Source of the DNA: Lithobates sylvaticus
Lineage: Eukaryota; Chordata; Amphibia; Anura; Ranidae
Length of the DNA stretch: 64,000 nucleotides
Direction: 5' to 3'
Assembly: GCA_028564925.1 (NCBI GenBank)
Contig: CM053033.1
Location: 84,489,468-84,553,467, forward strand
A program made the translations under genes and the position numbers. Positions 1 through 8,869 of the stretch are shown here, one piece after another. The notes beneath the pieces were generated by a model that worked only from the letters and a program-made list of their open reading frames with translations, searched no databases and was not told the origin of the DNA. Position 1 is the first letter of the stretch, and every line of letters starts with the position of its first letter.

Positions 1-455
1 TTCGTCACGCTGCAATGTTAAAATGTCTTTAATGCAGCGCATTCTCTTTTTCTTTACAATGCAACAAGAATGACATCTTTTAGCTGCTCCTATTCACCCG
101 CACTTCTCACAAACTTACTTCTTTATTACTTTGCAGCATTTATACACTACATGTTTATTTTTACTCAGATCGTAATACAATCTTTCTTATTTTTTTACCC
201 AGATTTTTTTTTTTTGGGGGAATACATATTTGAAGGAGATTTTTTTTTTTTTGGAGGGGGTTTGTATGTCTCAACTTAGCAAAACCACATTATTAACATT
301 TGTATTTCTTGCTTACATTTACTAGGAGTTTGTTGGTTGTTGGTGCCCCTTGTTAATTCTAGGATTAGTGAAATGTACCTGCCTACTCAAAGAAAAACTG
401 TCATTGTAGAAAAGTAAAACACAATAGTCAATGATTATTTCAAATCAAAAAAACC
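1..455. other. noncoding left part, no gene seen
   Basis: AT-rich sequence with T runs near 205-216 and 241-252. I see no convincing coding exon and no terminal inverted repeat. It is probably noncoding Harbinger sequence, because the MADF gene's poly(A) signal lies just to its right and no element boundary is visible. Confidence 0.4.
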
Positions 456-461
456 TTTATT
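456..461 (-). promoter_or_regulatory. poly(A) signal for MADF-type gene
   Basis: TTTATT on the plus strand is AATAAA on the minus strand, about 260 bases beyond the MADF-type stop codon. This is a normal distance for a compact 3' untranslated region. Confidence 0.55.
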
Positions 462-722
462 TAGGTCTCAGCAACAGACCAAAGAGGAACGCAGCCATGG
501 TGAAACTTGGGGAATTTGCAAAGCCTTGGACACCCATGGCAACCATCATTTTACAGACTTAAACAATTGGGGGCATGAAGACTACCTATCTAAATAATAA
601 GGGAGCGCAATCTGGTCCTGAAGTCCAAAACATCCGGAACTGCAGCAGATGCCATCTAGGTCCCCAGGCTCTGGTACTACGAGAGGCTCCATCTTCTCTC
701 AGACCAGACTGAGTCCAGGTTG

Positions 723-1901
723 TCACTCTCTTGTCTTCCTTGTACGCTTCCTTCCACGCCGTGGTGCTGGTGCTGGTGCTGGTGCTGGTGGGGTGGCAGA
801 AGGAGGAGGAGGAGGCGGAGCAAGGTCACTCTCGCAAACATGTGTGAGGGGAGTCATCTCCCCAGCCATCCCCTCATTTAGTATTTTGAGGATGACCTCC
901 TCACACATGCTGCGTTGCCCCGCCTCCATACCCGTAAATTTACTTGTAACCAAGGAGGCAAAGGCCTCCTCGTAGGTGGGTGTGGCATAGAGGGAGGCTG
1001 AGGCATCTTTTATCAGCTGGAGCGCTGACTCTCCCACCTCCCCCATGTTTTTCGCCCTTCTGTAGGGAAGGCGGAGGGGAGAGACTTGGGAGACAGTCAG
1101 GCTCCTACGCCTACCCCCCTCTTGGCTGCCACTACCCCCTGCCTCCTCCTGACTGCCACCTTCCACAGCCACCTCCTGGCTGAGGTCTTCCTGTGTATGA
1201 AAAAGGGACATAGTTTCAGTTATTTGTTCATCAAACACACACAATTCTCATCTAGTGACTGTTGCAAAATGTTTTCAAATACAAAACCATACAATTCTCA
1301 GCCCTGCAGTTTAGATTCTTCCCAAAAATGTCTCCCACACCACTGTCTGTTGATATGTCAATCACGTTAGGAAATAAGCAATTGGGGATCCTGAATTAAC
1401 TGAACATCATTCATTATTCAACAAACTGGTTCCAAAACTACTATACCTGGAACAAGCTGGGCACCTGCACATATTCCTGACTGGAAGGCCCAGGTTGCTC
1501 CTCGGAAGCCTCATCAGGGTGGCGTGCGTGGAAGGACGCGTGCAAGGAAGAGTCGAGAGTGACTTCCTGACAGTAGCCTGGTCTTTGAGAAAGTGGAGCC
1601 TGTCATAGTACCAGAGCGTGGGGACATGGACATCAGCTGCTGCAGCTCCAGATGCTTGTGACTTCAGGACCTTATTGCGCTCCCGGAAATAGGTAGTCTT
1701 CATGTTGTTGATCTTCACTTTTAAGTTTGCGACGGTTGCCATGGGCAGGGTAGGCTTTACAAATGCCACCAGTTTCAGCAGGGCTGCGTACCTCTTTGGT
1801 CTGTTGCTATAATCCCTGTGTTTTGCCTGCCATAAGAGGGGGAATTGCCGGTATTTATCAATGAAGTGTGGGAGAAAGCTCACGTTGTAGAAGGCATCCA
1901 T
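723..1901 (-). CDS. MADF-type DNA-binding accessory protein of Harbinger, one apparent frame break
   Basis: The gene has two coding exons on the minus strand, 1901-1447 and 1190-723. Exon 1 follows a good acceptor (GCAG then AGGTGATGGATG), and its ATG at 1901 opens MDAFYN. It ends at CCAG/GTATAG. Exon 2 follows ACACAG/GAAGAC. The N-terminal ~95 residues (FIDKYRQFPLLWQAKHRDYS and on through LWYYDRLHFLKDQ) look like a MADF domain, a trihelix Myb relative. The C-terminal part holds a helical stretch (EEAFASLVTSKFTG) and a basic tail, RRGRKRTRKTRE, after a Pro-Ala repeat. MADF proteins accompany some PIF-like transposases, probably binding DNA or aiding nuclear import; that role is inferred. At about 1550-1590 the natural reading moves to another frame: the downstream frame reads ARHPDEASEEQPGPSSQEY and joins exon 2 in phase. 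That is either a frameshift or a sequence error. Confidence 0.7.
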
Positions 1902-1906
1902 CACCT

Positions 1907-2213
1907 CTGCAAGACACAACGCCACACAAAACAATATAAATAATGTCAGCCTAAACTCTCCTAATCTTCTCCATAAAGAAGCCTCAAGTTCTAATCAGTC
2001 TAGGCTAGTTATGTACCAACGTCAAATTGTACCTTCGTTTGTAGCGATCGTCTCGTGCGTGAGCTTTCTCTCCCCTCGTCTCCCAGATCGTGGCTACGAC
2101 ACAGGCGTGTGACGTTTTATATACAGTGCGCATGCGTCAAACTCCGCCCGCCCCTGACGATCTTTCTCGTCTATTCCCCACCCCTTCTCTTTACGGCGCA
2201 GTGGGGAGAGCAC
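1907..2213. promoter_or_regulatory. shared divergent promoter region of Harbinger accessory genes
   Basis: About 300 bases separate the minus-strand MADF-type exon from the plus-strand Myb-like start. The part from about 2040 is rich in CpG and contains GCGCATGCG and CCGCCC motifs. A 5' untranslated exon of the MADF-type gene should also lie here, because its first coding exon begins at a splice acceptor. The promoter role is inferred from the head-to-head layout. Confidence 0.45.
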
Positions 2214-3563
2214 ATGGCGGGGACACAGCAGGTGCGCCCCAAATATCCCCCCAACGAGGAGGTGGACGAGGAAAGTCCGGAGGCAAAAACGTCCCGATCC
2301 CGGAGCCTGAAATTCAAGGCCTCCAATATGTCATTTGGAGAAATGTTGGAGATGGTGGACATATTAAAGAGGAGCGACTATGATGGGAAGTATGGCCCTT
2401 ACCTCAACCCCAATGTCCGCAAGGCCAAGATCATGTCTAAAGTTGTGAGAAGGCTGTACAATCATTTTGGGGTACAACGATCCAAGGAGCAACTCAGGAA
2501 ACGCTGGTCAGACCTGAAACTGAGGGAGGCCGATCAGTACAGAAAGATCAAGAGAATTCTTCAAAAAAGTAAGTAGTTGTGTTTTGTGTTTGATTTCTTG
2601 CTTGCATACTGCTCCATTGTGTTTTGATTTTTACCAAGTTGTACATTCCAAAATGGCCACTTTCAGGTTCGTCTGTGCATTCGATCGTACTCAGCCTCGA
2701 TCTTTCTGCCACTGGCATGGTCGTGTGTGTGTGCATTCGATCGTACGCAACCTCGATCGTTCGGCCACTTATAATACGATGTTTGGTGTTTTTTTGGGGA
2801 AAGGAAGTTTGTTCTCACTAGAAATGTCATCAAGAATGTAAAGCCAATTTATTCAATGTAAAGGAGAGGTCACTCAGTAGCTGTTTACCCATCTGGACTC
2901 TAGAGCACTAGTGCTGGGACACCCAAACCCCCTTTTTATTATGCTTTTCCACACATGTGCTCCAGTGGATACTAGAGGGGGGTCTCCATCACACAAACTT
3001 CTACCCAAAAGCTAGTCAGTTTAGCACCTTTACAAAGTGACTTCATTCATGTAGTTGACATTTGTAACTGGCCAAACTAAAATAGTGTCCGTCACTTTCA
3101 AGCAATGTTTGTCATTTCCTATTTCTGCCCTCAATAGCTTGTGTTGCTAAATCTTCCTTTTGGACATTCTCATAGGGGAGCGAAAACTTGGGCCGTCTGA
3201 GGAAACCCCCAAACCAACACCTACCAAAAAAGGGGAAAGAGCAGAAGCAGAGGAGGAGGAGGAAGGAGAGATCATCGAACTTGGAGAAATTGTCACCACA
3301 ACAGGTGAGTGTGGGAGAACACAGCTACTGGTAAGCTAATCCATGTATGGCTGCCTCATTTCCAACACCCCATTTTTGTTTGTTTGTGGTTTTTAGGTGA
3401 CGTGGATGTTGTGGAAGAAAAATCGCACTTTACCACAGAGAGTGCCCACGTACTCATCGGAGAGATAATGGTCTGCAATAGAGATCTAGATTACATAAAG
3501 CAAAACATCAATGATGTTCAACAAAAATTGAAGAACATCATTGATATTTTAGGAAAAATATGA
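2214..3563 (+). CDS. Myb/SANT-like accessory protein of Harbinger
   Basis: Three exons join in one frame: 2214-2568, 3176-3304 and 3397-3563, giving 216 residues. The donors are AAAAAA/GTAAGT and AACAG/GTGAGT; the acceptors are TCATAG and TTTTTAG. Phases fit at both junctions (R and G codons are split cleanly). The ATG at 2214 opens MAGTQQVRPKYPPNEEVDEE. Residues ~38-112 are the Myb/SANT-like region, with YLNPNVRKAKIMSKVVRRLY, FGVQRSKEQLRKRWSDLKLR and ADQYRKIKRIL. Exon 2 adds an acidic linker (AEAEEEEEGE), and exon 3 ends in an amphipathic helix, IKQNINDVQQKLKNIIDILG, likely a coiled coil. In animal Harbinger elements the Myb-like partner is known to carry the transposase to the nucleus and bind the ends; I infer the same role here. 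The gene looks intact. Confidence 0.85.
2670..2765. repeat. two-copy ~60-bp tandem repeat in Myb-like gene intron
   Basis: The block GTGCATTCGATCGTAC followed by CCTCGATC and GGCCACT/TGCCACT-like sequence occurs twice, starting near 2675 and 2735. The first copy is slightly diverged. Its role is unknown. Confidence 0.7.
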
Positions 3564-3675
3564 AAACGCACCAAGTAATTAACACACATTTGTGCCAGCT
3601 TCAGAACACATTTGCAACTTAAAAACTGTCTGAAATTTGGAACATGCACACATTGTGTCCACATGTGCTAGCTCC

Positions 3676-3793
3676 CACCATGGTGGATGAATGGCAACGT
3701 TTTTTTGGGGGTGCAAACACTTTACGAACTACGAAAGTGGTTGTGGTGAAGGGGTTGCACCCCCAAAAAACGTCCATTCATCCCCATGATGGA
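3676..3793. repeat. imperfect hairpin (inverted repeat) between Harbinger genes
   Basis: Left arm 3676-3720 (CACCATGGTGGATGAATGGC, then a T run, then GGGGGTGCAA) pairs with right arm 3750-3793 (TTGCACCCCC, then CGTCCATTCATCCCCATGAT). The loop is about 30 bases. It lies just after the Myb-like stop codon, in the space between the convergently transcribed Myb-like and transposase genes. Confidence 0.75.
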
Positions 3794-3887
3794 AAATGGC
3801 ACTTTTGAAGCTTCTAGGCATGTGTTTTACCATCTAATGACCATTTTCAGTCCCAAATTGTGTGCATGTTCCAAATTTCCACTTTTC

Positions 3888-3923
3888 GGCGTGAAGATTG
3901 GCGTGAAGATTGGCGTGAAGATT
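3888..3923 (+). repeat. GGCGTGAAGATT x3 tandem repeat
   Basis: Three perfect head-to-tail copies of a 12-base unit, likely recent slippage. Confidence 0.9.
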
Positions 3924-4450
3924 GTAAACGCACTTGGGAATGTTTTCCTAGTAAACTTTTATTTTTCTAAATGTGTGGCTTCCTTATTTAAAAAACACAA
4001 TGCATTATGTATGTAAAATGAAAAGGATATGGGGGGCAATGGGTGTTATTTACTAAAGGCAAATCCACTTTGCACTCCAATTTTCTTTCCCGGGGAACTT
4101 TTTCAATGCACTTGTAGAGCATAGCGGATTTGACTTATGTAAATGACACCCACAGTGCTTTGTACGAAAACACGGAGCACAGCATTTTGGAGAATACACA
4201 CATGTCAGACCTGGTGATGAAAAGGAGTATTTTGGGTGTCAGTTATGCAGTACAAACCTTCTCTAGACCAAAGATTAGGTAGCAAACACACAACATGAGA
4301 ATAATCTTTTTGGGAAGAAGAGACTGTTACCTCCTTTTGCCCAGAAAGTGCATTCCCACTGTCCAAGGCAAAGGGAAAAAATGTCAAAGTAAAATAAGCT
4401 AAAAAGAAGACTGAAATGACATGAAATCATAGGTTGGTTAAAATATCAGA

Positions 4451-4456
4451 TTTAAT
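4451..4456 (-). promoter_or_regulatory. variant poly(A) signal for transposase gene
   Basis: TTTAAT on the plus strand reads ATTAAA on the minus strand, about 90 bases past the transposase stop at 4546. Confidence 0.5.
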
Positions 4457-4545
4457 AAAAAATGCCTCTCACACATCGTCAGGCAGAGCAATGGCCCCCC
4501 TACCCACAAAGTACTGCATATATTGGTCCCGGACCACACGGGCAT

Positions 4546-6635
4546 TTAGAGGGGGCAAGCCTGGACGTGCCACTCGAAGGGCTGTGAGTTCGGCATTTGG
4601 AGGGCCCTCCACATCTGGCCAACGGGCACCACATAGTTCCTGTTATGTCTTTTGAGGAAGTTGTGCAATATGCAACAGGCAAGAACTATGTGGTTCAGTT
4701 TGTATTCCGCCAAGTTAAATGCCGTCAGGAACAGGCGGAAGCGGCTGGCCAGGATGCCAAAAGCGTTCTCCACAACTCTTCTGGCTCTGGACAGCCTGTA
4801 GTTGAAGACCCTCTGGTCCGGGGTGAGGGTCCTCATCGGGAACGGCCTCATCACATGGGGAGTCAACGCAAACGCTTCATCTGCGACAAAGACGAAGGGG
4901 AGTCCTTCGGCATTCTCCTCTGGAGGTGGCAAGCACAGACTGCCACTTTGGAGACGCCAGTAGAACTCCGTGTGCGTAATGGCCCCACCATCCGATATCC
5001 GGCCGTTCATCCCCACGTCCACATACATAAACTCGTATGTTGCCGACACCACCGCCAACATCACTACACTATTAAACCCTTTATAATTATAATAGTAGGA
5101 CCCCGAGTTGGGCGGTGGGACGATGCGGACGTGTTTCCCATCAATTGCCCCTCCGCAGTTAGGAAAGTCCCAACGGCTGGCAAAGTGGGAGGCCACAGTC
5201 TGCCATTCCTGTGGCGTGGAAGGGAACTGTGGAGTGAAACAAGAAAAAAAAATTAGTCACTTTGCACCTAAACATTGCAAGCAGATTAGACAATCAACAT
5301 CTTGGAACAAGAGCATTGTCTAAAATTGGAGGCTGGAAAGTATTTGCACAGAAAAGTAGAGGCTCCCCTTCACAGATTACTCACCCCCCCATCAATCCCC
5401 CCACTTCTGATGGGCCATTGGCAATAACTAGGGGTTTTGGGGGGGGGGGGGTGGTGGACAGCTAACCCTCTGCACTTCATTGATTGGCAAATGGCTCAAT
5501 AATGTGGGCTAGTTTGGCCAGACCCTCTGTACTTAACACTATTGGCAGGCCACAGGAAAGATCAAATAACATTTCAACCCCGCCCCCCCCCCCCCCCCAA
5601 CAAGGCAGGCACAGTGTGACATTATTAAATTACCAAGCAAGCTAATAGGAGGGAAAGAAGACAAAAAAATAGGAAATGGAATGTATGGAGGCAGTCCCTT
5701 GCACTACATGCTTTGCTGAATTCATCCCTAAAGATGCGCACTATAAAGAGGTAGGTATATAGTGTGTATGGACCTTGGGAAAGCCAGCAGATAAAGGATT
5801 GGTACCATCTGACAGAGCAGTTGGGGGAGGGGGTTCCTAATGAGTTTGCCCCCCCCCCCCCACCAAAAGAACAAAAAAAGGGGGCTCTACATGAAGTAAA
5901 CCACACAGCAAACATTTGTGCATATTTTAGGGGGTGTTTTGGGGCAAACAATACTATGCAGCAGACAAAAGACATTGCTTAAGTGACTAGGCCATAGGTG
6001 TCTATTGGGGCAGAAGAGCATGCTGGTGAGGTAAGTGAAGGGAAAAATGCATGAAGGAGAAAAGGGGCACAGCATATTAGAACATATTGCAATCATGGTA
6101 ATTAGGGAAGGAGGTCAAAAATACAAGTCATTAGCAAACAGAGCATACATAGAAGGGAATAGTAAAGTAGAAATGTTACCTTAATATAGTCCTCCTGCAG
6201 GACCTGAATGATGGCAGAACAGGTCTCTGGAATAATGATTCCCAGGGCCTGGGGAGAGATACCTGAAGAGAACTTCAAATCCTGAAGACTTCTCCCTGTC
6301 GCCAAGTACCTCAACGTGGCAACAAGCCTCTGCTCCGGAGTAATGGCTTGTCTCATGCAGGTATCCTGCCGGCTGATAAAGGGGGTCAGCAAAGCCAAAA
6401 GACGGTGAAAATCGGGGTCCGTCATCCTGAGAAAGTTCCTGAAATCATCAGGATTATTCTCCCGGATCTCACGAAGCAAAGGCATGTGCGAGAACTGGTC
6501 ACGCTGAAGCAACCAATTCTTGGTCCACATACTCCTCGTCACTCTGTTCATGGACGGGTCTTGGGTCAAAGCTAAAAGCCCGACACCAATTCCGCGTACA
6601 GCACGAACTCGGCGACGAGTACGCATGGGAAACAT
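4546..6635 (-). CDS. PIF/Harbinger DDE transposase, apparently intact
   Basis: There are two coding exons on the minus strand: 6635-6180 and 5226-4546. The donor is ATTAAG/GTAACA; the acceptor is CTCCACAG/TTCCCT. Both exons are whole codons, giving 378 residues, a usual length for the family. The start is the ATG at 6635 (a second in-frame ATG lies at 6626). Exon 1 carries a helix-turn-helix region (AITPEQRLVATLRYLATGRS, then LKFSSGISPQALGIII). Exon 2 carries the nuclease: GGAIDGKHVRI (first Asp), VFVADEAFAL (second Asp) and RRVVENAFGILASRF (Glu), with the family-typical VGMNGRISDGGA between the first two. The product cuts and pastes the element at 3-bp TWA targets, working in the nucleus with the Myb-like partner. 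No break is visible. About 950 bases of intron contain C runs near 5583-5599 and 5851-5861. Confidence 0.9.
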
Positions 6636-7119
6636 CGCTCAGAAGGTCACAAAAGGTCGGCTGGTCAGAACGGACAAACAGAAAGCACCGATAAACAGCA
6701 AGGCCTGAAAGAACGAAGTGAATACCAGCAACGAGCAGACAATAAGCAGTGCAAATCAAAGCGTCCTATATCAAGATATAGGCCGCAATGACCAACAAAT
6801 GCGAACTGACTACACGCACTAATAAACAGATACGCACGACAAGCACAAACTGAAGAGCAGTAACGATCTGAGTCAGAAAACTGAGAAGCGCGAATCTTAA
6901 GTCACCAAACTTCCACTAACTCTCGATAAACACGGGATCAGCAGAAGGAGCCCAACGGGTGCCTGACGTGGTGCTGAACTTCCCTTTTCTAATCTCGTGG
7001 ACGACGACTTACGTCACGACGTTCTTCCGGACCGGATATTCCGACAACTTTGTCCGACCGTGTGTACGCAACGCCAACATCGGACAAAGTACGTCGGACA
7101 AAGTCCGACTGACCTGGTC

Positions 7120-7149
7120 CGCGGATTGTCCGAGCGTGTGTATGGGGCT
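7120..7149. repeat. right terminal inverted repeat of Harbinger
   Basis: Reversed, the end reads AGCCCCATACACACGCTCGG. The miniature element at 61859 begins AGCCCCATACACACGGTCGG, one base different over 20. The rest of the subterminal zone repeats GTCCGA/TCGGAC motifs. Confidence 0.8.
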
Positions 7150-7563
7150 TAAGGCTTACCTGTAGGTGCTTGAAATATCTCCTAAACCTCACGGTTTAGG
7201 AGATATTTACTAAAATGACAAGCGGCGATGACTACGGCGCATGTGCCAATGTCATTGGCGCATGTGCCCTTTAGAAAGGACACATTGTGCCGTTTCTAAT
7301 AGGGGTCATACCGTGACTGGTGGCTGAATGACGTGAGTGATGTCAAGCGACTCCGGCCAGTCACAGAGCCGGAGTTTGAAGAGTTCCGGAAGGAAGAGGG
7401 GTGAAGATGGAAGCTCCCTGCTAGTAAGGACAACGGTGACAGTGCGGTGTCAGGTAAGTGACACATAATGGGCTACTATACGATGCATAGTAGCCCATTA
7501 TGCTTTACCTTTGCAGGGAAATAAAGAGGAAGTAAAACCCAACAGGGTTTACTTCCTCTTTAA
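7150..7563 (-). mobile_element. TTAA foldback element family A, split by the Harbinger
   Basis: This is the reverse orientation of the intact copy at 35393-35850. It opens at the internal GGCTTACCTGTAGGT, carries the AATATCTCCTAAACC hairpin (7167-7206) and the TAATGGGCTAC hairpin (7468-7502), and ends at ACTTCCTCTTTAA. The missing half should lie on the far side of the Harbinger, outside the window. TTAA ends suggest a piggyBac- or Kolobok-type origin. Confidence 0.75.
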
Positions 7564-7870
7564 AGGGACAGTGTAAAAATAAAAAATATAAAGTAAAATA
7601 AGAAAAAAAAATATGTAAGCGCCCTGTCCCTCGAAGCTTGTGCACAGAAGCGAACGCATACGCAAGTCCTGCCCACATATGTACACAGTGTTCAAACCAC
7701 ACGTGCAATATCGCCACGCCAGGGATCCTCTCAAGACACATGGAGGAGTCCTGTCCAGAGGCATGGAAGCAAGAGTAAGGACAGCAGGAGCCAGCTAGCA
7801 TGCCTGGGAGATCTCCAGGGAGAAGACAGTCGGGTGGCTGGTAAGTGTAGCAGTCTGCGAGGACTGTGGG
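7560..7870 (+). mobile_element. TTAA element family F, abutting family A
   Basis: It starts at the TTAA shared with the preceding element and continues AAAGGGACAGTG. The segment AGAAGCGAACGCATACGCAA with flanking sequence matches, in reverse, 38470-38570. The right boundary is uncertain. Confidence 0.5.
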
Positions 7871-8450
7871 AAGTTAGCCACGAGGGCTAGTGAAAGGGGC
7901 AGCTGCAGGGACTGAAGAGGTGGTGCTGATGTCATTAGCCATAGGAATGTAGCTGGACACTGGACTTTTTCTACACACCAAAGGGACCCACGGTCCCTGC
8001 CTGTAAAGGGCTTGTGCTGTGGCTGAGTGTCTTGCCAGATTTTCTAAACAGTGTTCCAGCTGGGTCTTAGTTATTCTGCAAGCAAGTGATGTTCTGGAGG
8101 AAGAAGAGTGTATACACAGATTGTATATAGTTAAAGTATCCCTGAAGTTGTTCCACTCAAGTGGGCATCCCATAATTATCCCATCCCTAAGTTATATACA
8201 AAACAAAGTTGCTGGACTTTTCCTGTCTCAAATGAGCCTGTGGAGATTCAGTGTTCCTGGCTGTGCAGGGTTGGGGATCCCTATTCACCAGCGGCTTCTA
8301 CGGGGGATGCGCTACATACATATTTTATATATACTGTATATAAGTCCCTGCCCTCAAGGTGCTTACAATCTTAGCCTACATTCACAACTGAGCAGGGTAA
8401 ATTTCTGGAGATTTTTAAGTGTTTTTTTTTTTTTTTTTTTTTAAGTGTTT
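7871..8450. other. no gene recognised
   Basis: A mixed stretch with short palindromic AT near 8325-8340 and a T17 run near 8425. The segment TGCCCTCAAGGTGCTTACAA near 8350 resembles LINE tail language, but too little is present to classify it. Confidence 0.4.
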
Positions 8451-8741
8451 TAGAGCTCATTCAGCCATTGGCAGATGCATTTGCATTCACCTTGCAGACC
8501 ATAGAAGTGGATGCACACACAGCAGTTGACTGCAGGCAGGAGCAGGTCCACGGATCTTAATGCACAAAGTGTGCATTGGGATCTGTTCATCTTCTCCTGC
8601 CCGCATGTCAGATTTTGACATGCAATTGTGTCTTTGCAGCTGCTGCATGTGCATCCACTATGGGTTGTCTGCAAGGTGGATGCAAACGCATCTGCCAGTG
8701 GCTCTGCAAGGAGGATGGGACTAATTGACTGAATGAGCCCA
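8451..8741. mobile_element. miniature TIR element
   Basis: The ends are inverted: GAGCTCATTCAGCCATTGGC at the left and GACTGAATGAGCCC at the right. Internal copies of GCAGATGCATTTGCAT and GCAAACGCATCTGC also pair. The length is about 290 bases and there is no coding sequence. The superfamily is unknown. Confidence 0.6.
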
Positions 8742-8869
8742 TAAAAGCATTGTGTATACATTTTTACACATGTATCAAGCTTCTGGCATTTGATTCGTGG
8801 ACTGGGCAAGGAGAGGAGGAGTTCAATGCAGTACATCAATACAGTTCTTCAATGCACAGGTGCTCCCAA

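Larger units (their letters stand above)
1..7149. mobile_element. PIF/Harbinger DNA transposon, three-gene, left end outside window
   Basis: This is an autonomous-type PIF/Harbinger element. It holds a DDE transposase (minus), a Myb/SANT-like gene (plus) and a MADF-type gene (minus), all with good splice signals. The right terminus at 7130-7149 reads CGTGTGTATGGGGCT and is followed by TAA, the usual 3-bp Harbinger target. The bases after it are the middle of a TTAA foldback element seen intact at 35393-35850, so the insertion point is clear. No matching left terminus is visible near position 1, so the left end and the other half of the foldback should lie upstream. The right subterminal zone (about 6860-7149) resembles the miniature elements at 20658-21716 and 36256-36696. 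Two of the three genes read intact and the third has one apparent frame break, so the copy looks young. The assignment is firm; the left boundary is inferred. Confidence 0.85.

Noticed and set aside
1-60. Left end of the Harbinger near position 1
   Set aside because: No AGCCCCATACACAC-like terminus is present in the first 500 bases.
70-279. 69-residue Phe-rich open frame
   Set aside because: It is low-complexity T-rich sequence without any coding signal.
648-975. Plus-strand open frame opposite the MADF-type exon
   Set aside because: It is a shadow of the minus-strand exon and has no independent support.
4597-5256. 219-residue plus-strand open frame
   Set aside because: It is antisense to the transposase catalytic exon, whose DDE motifs are clear on the minus strand.
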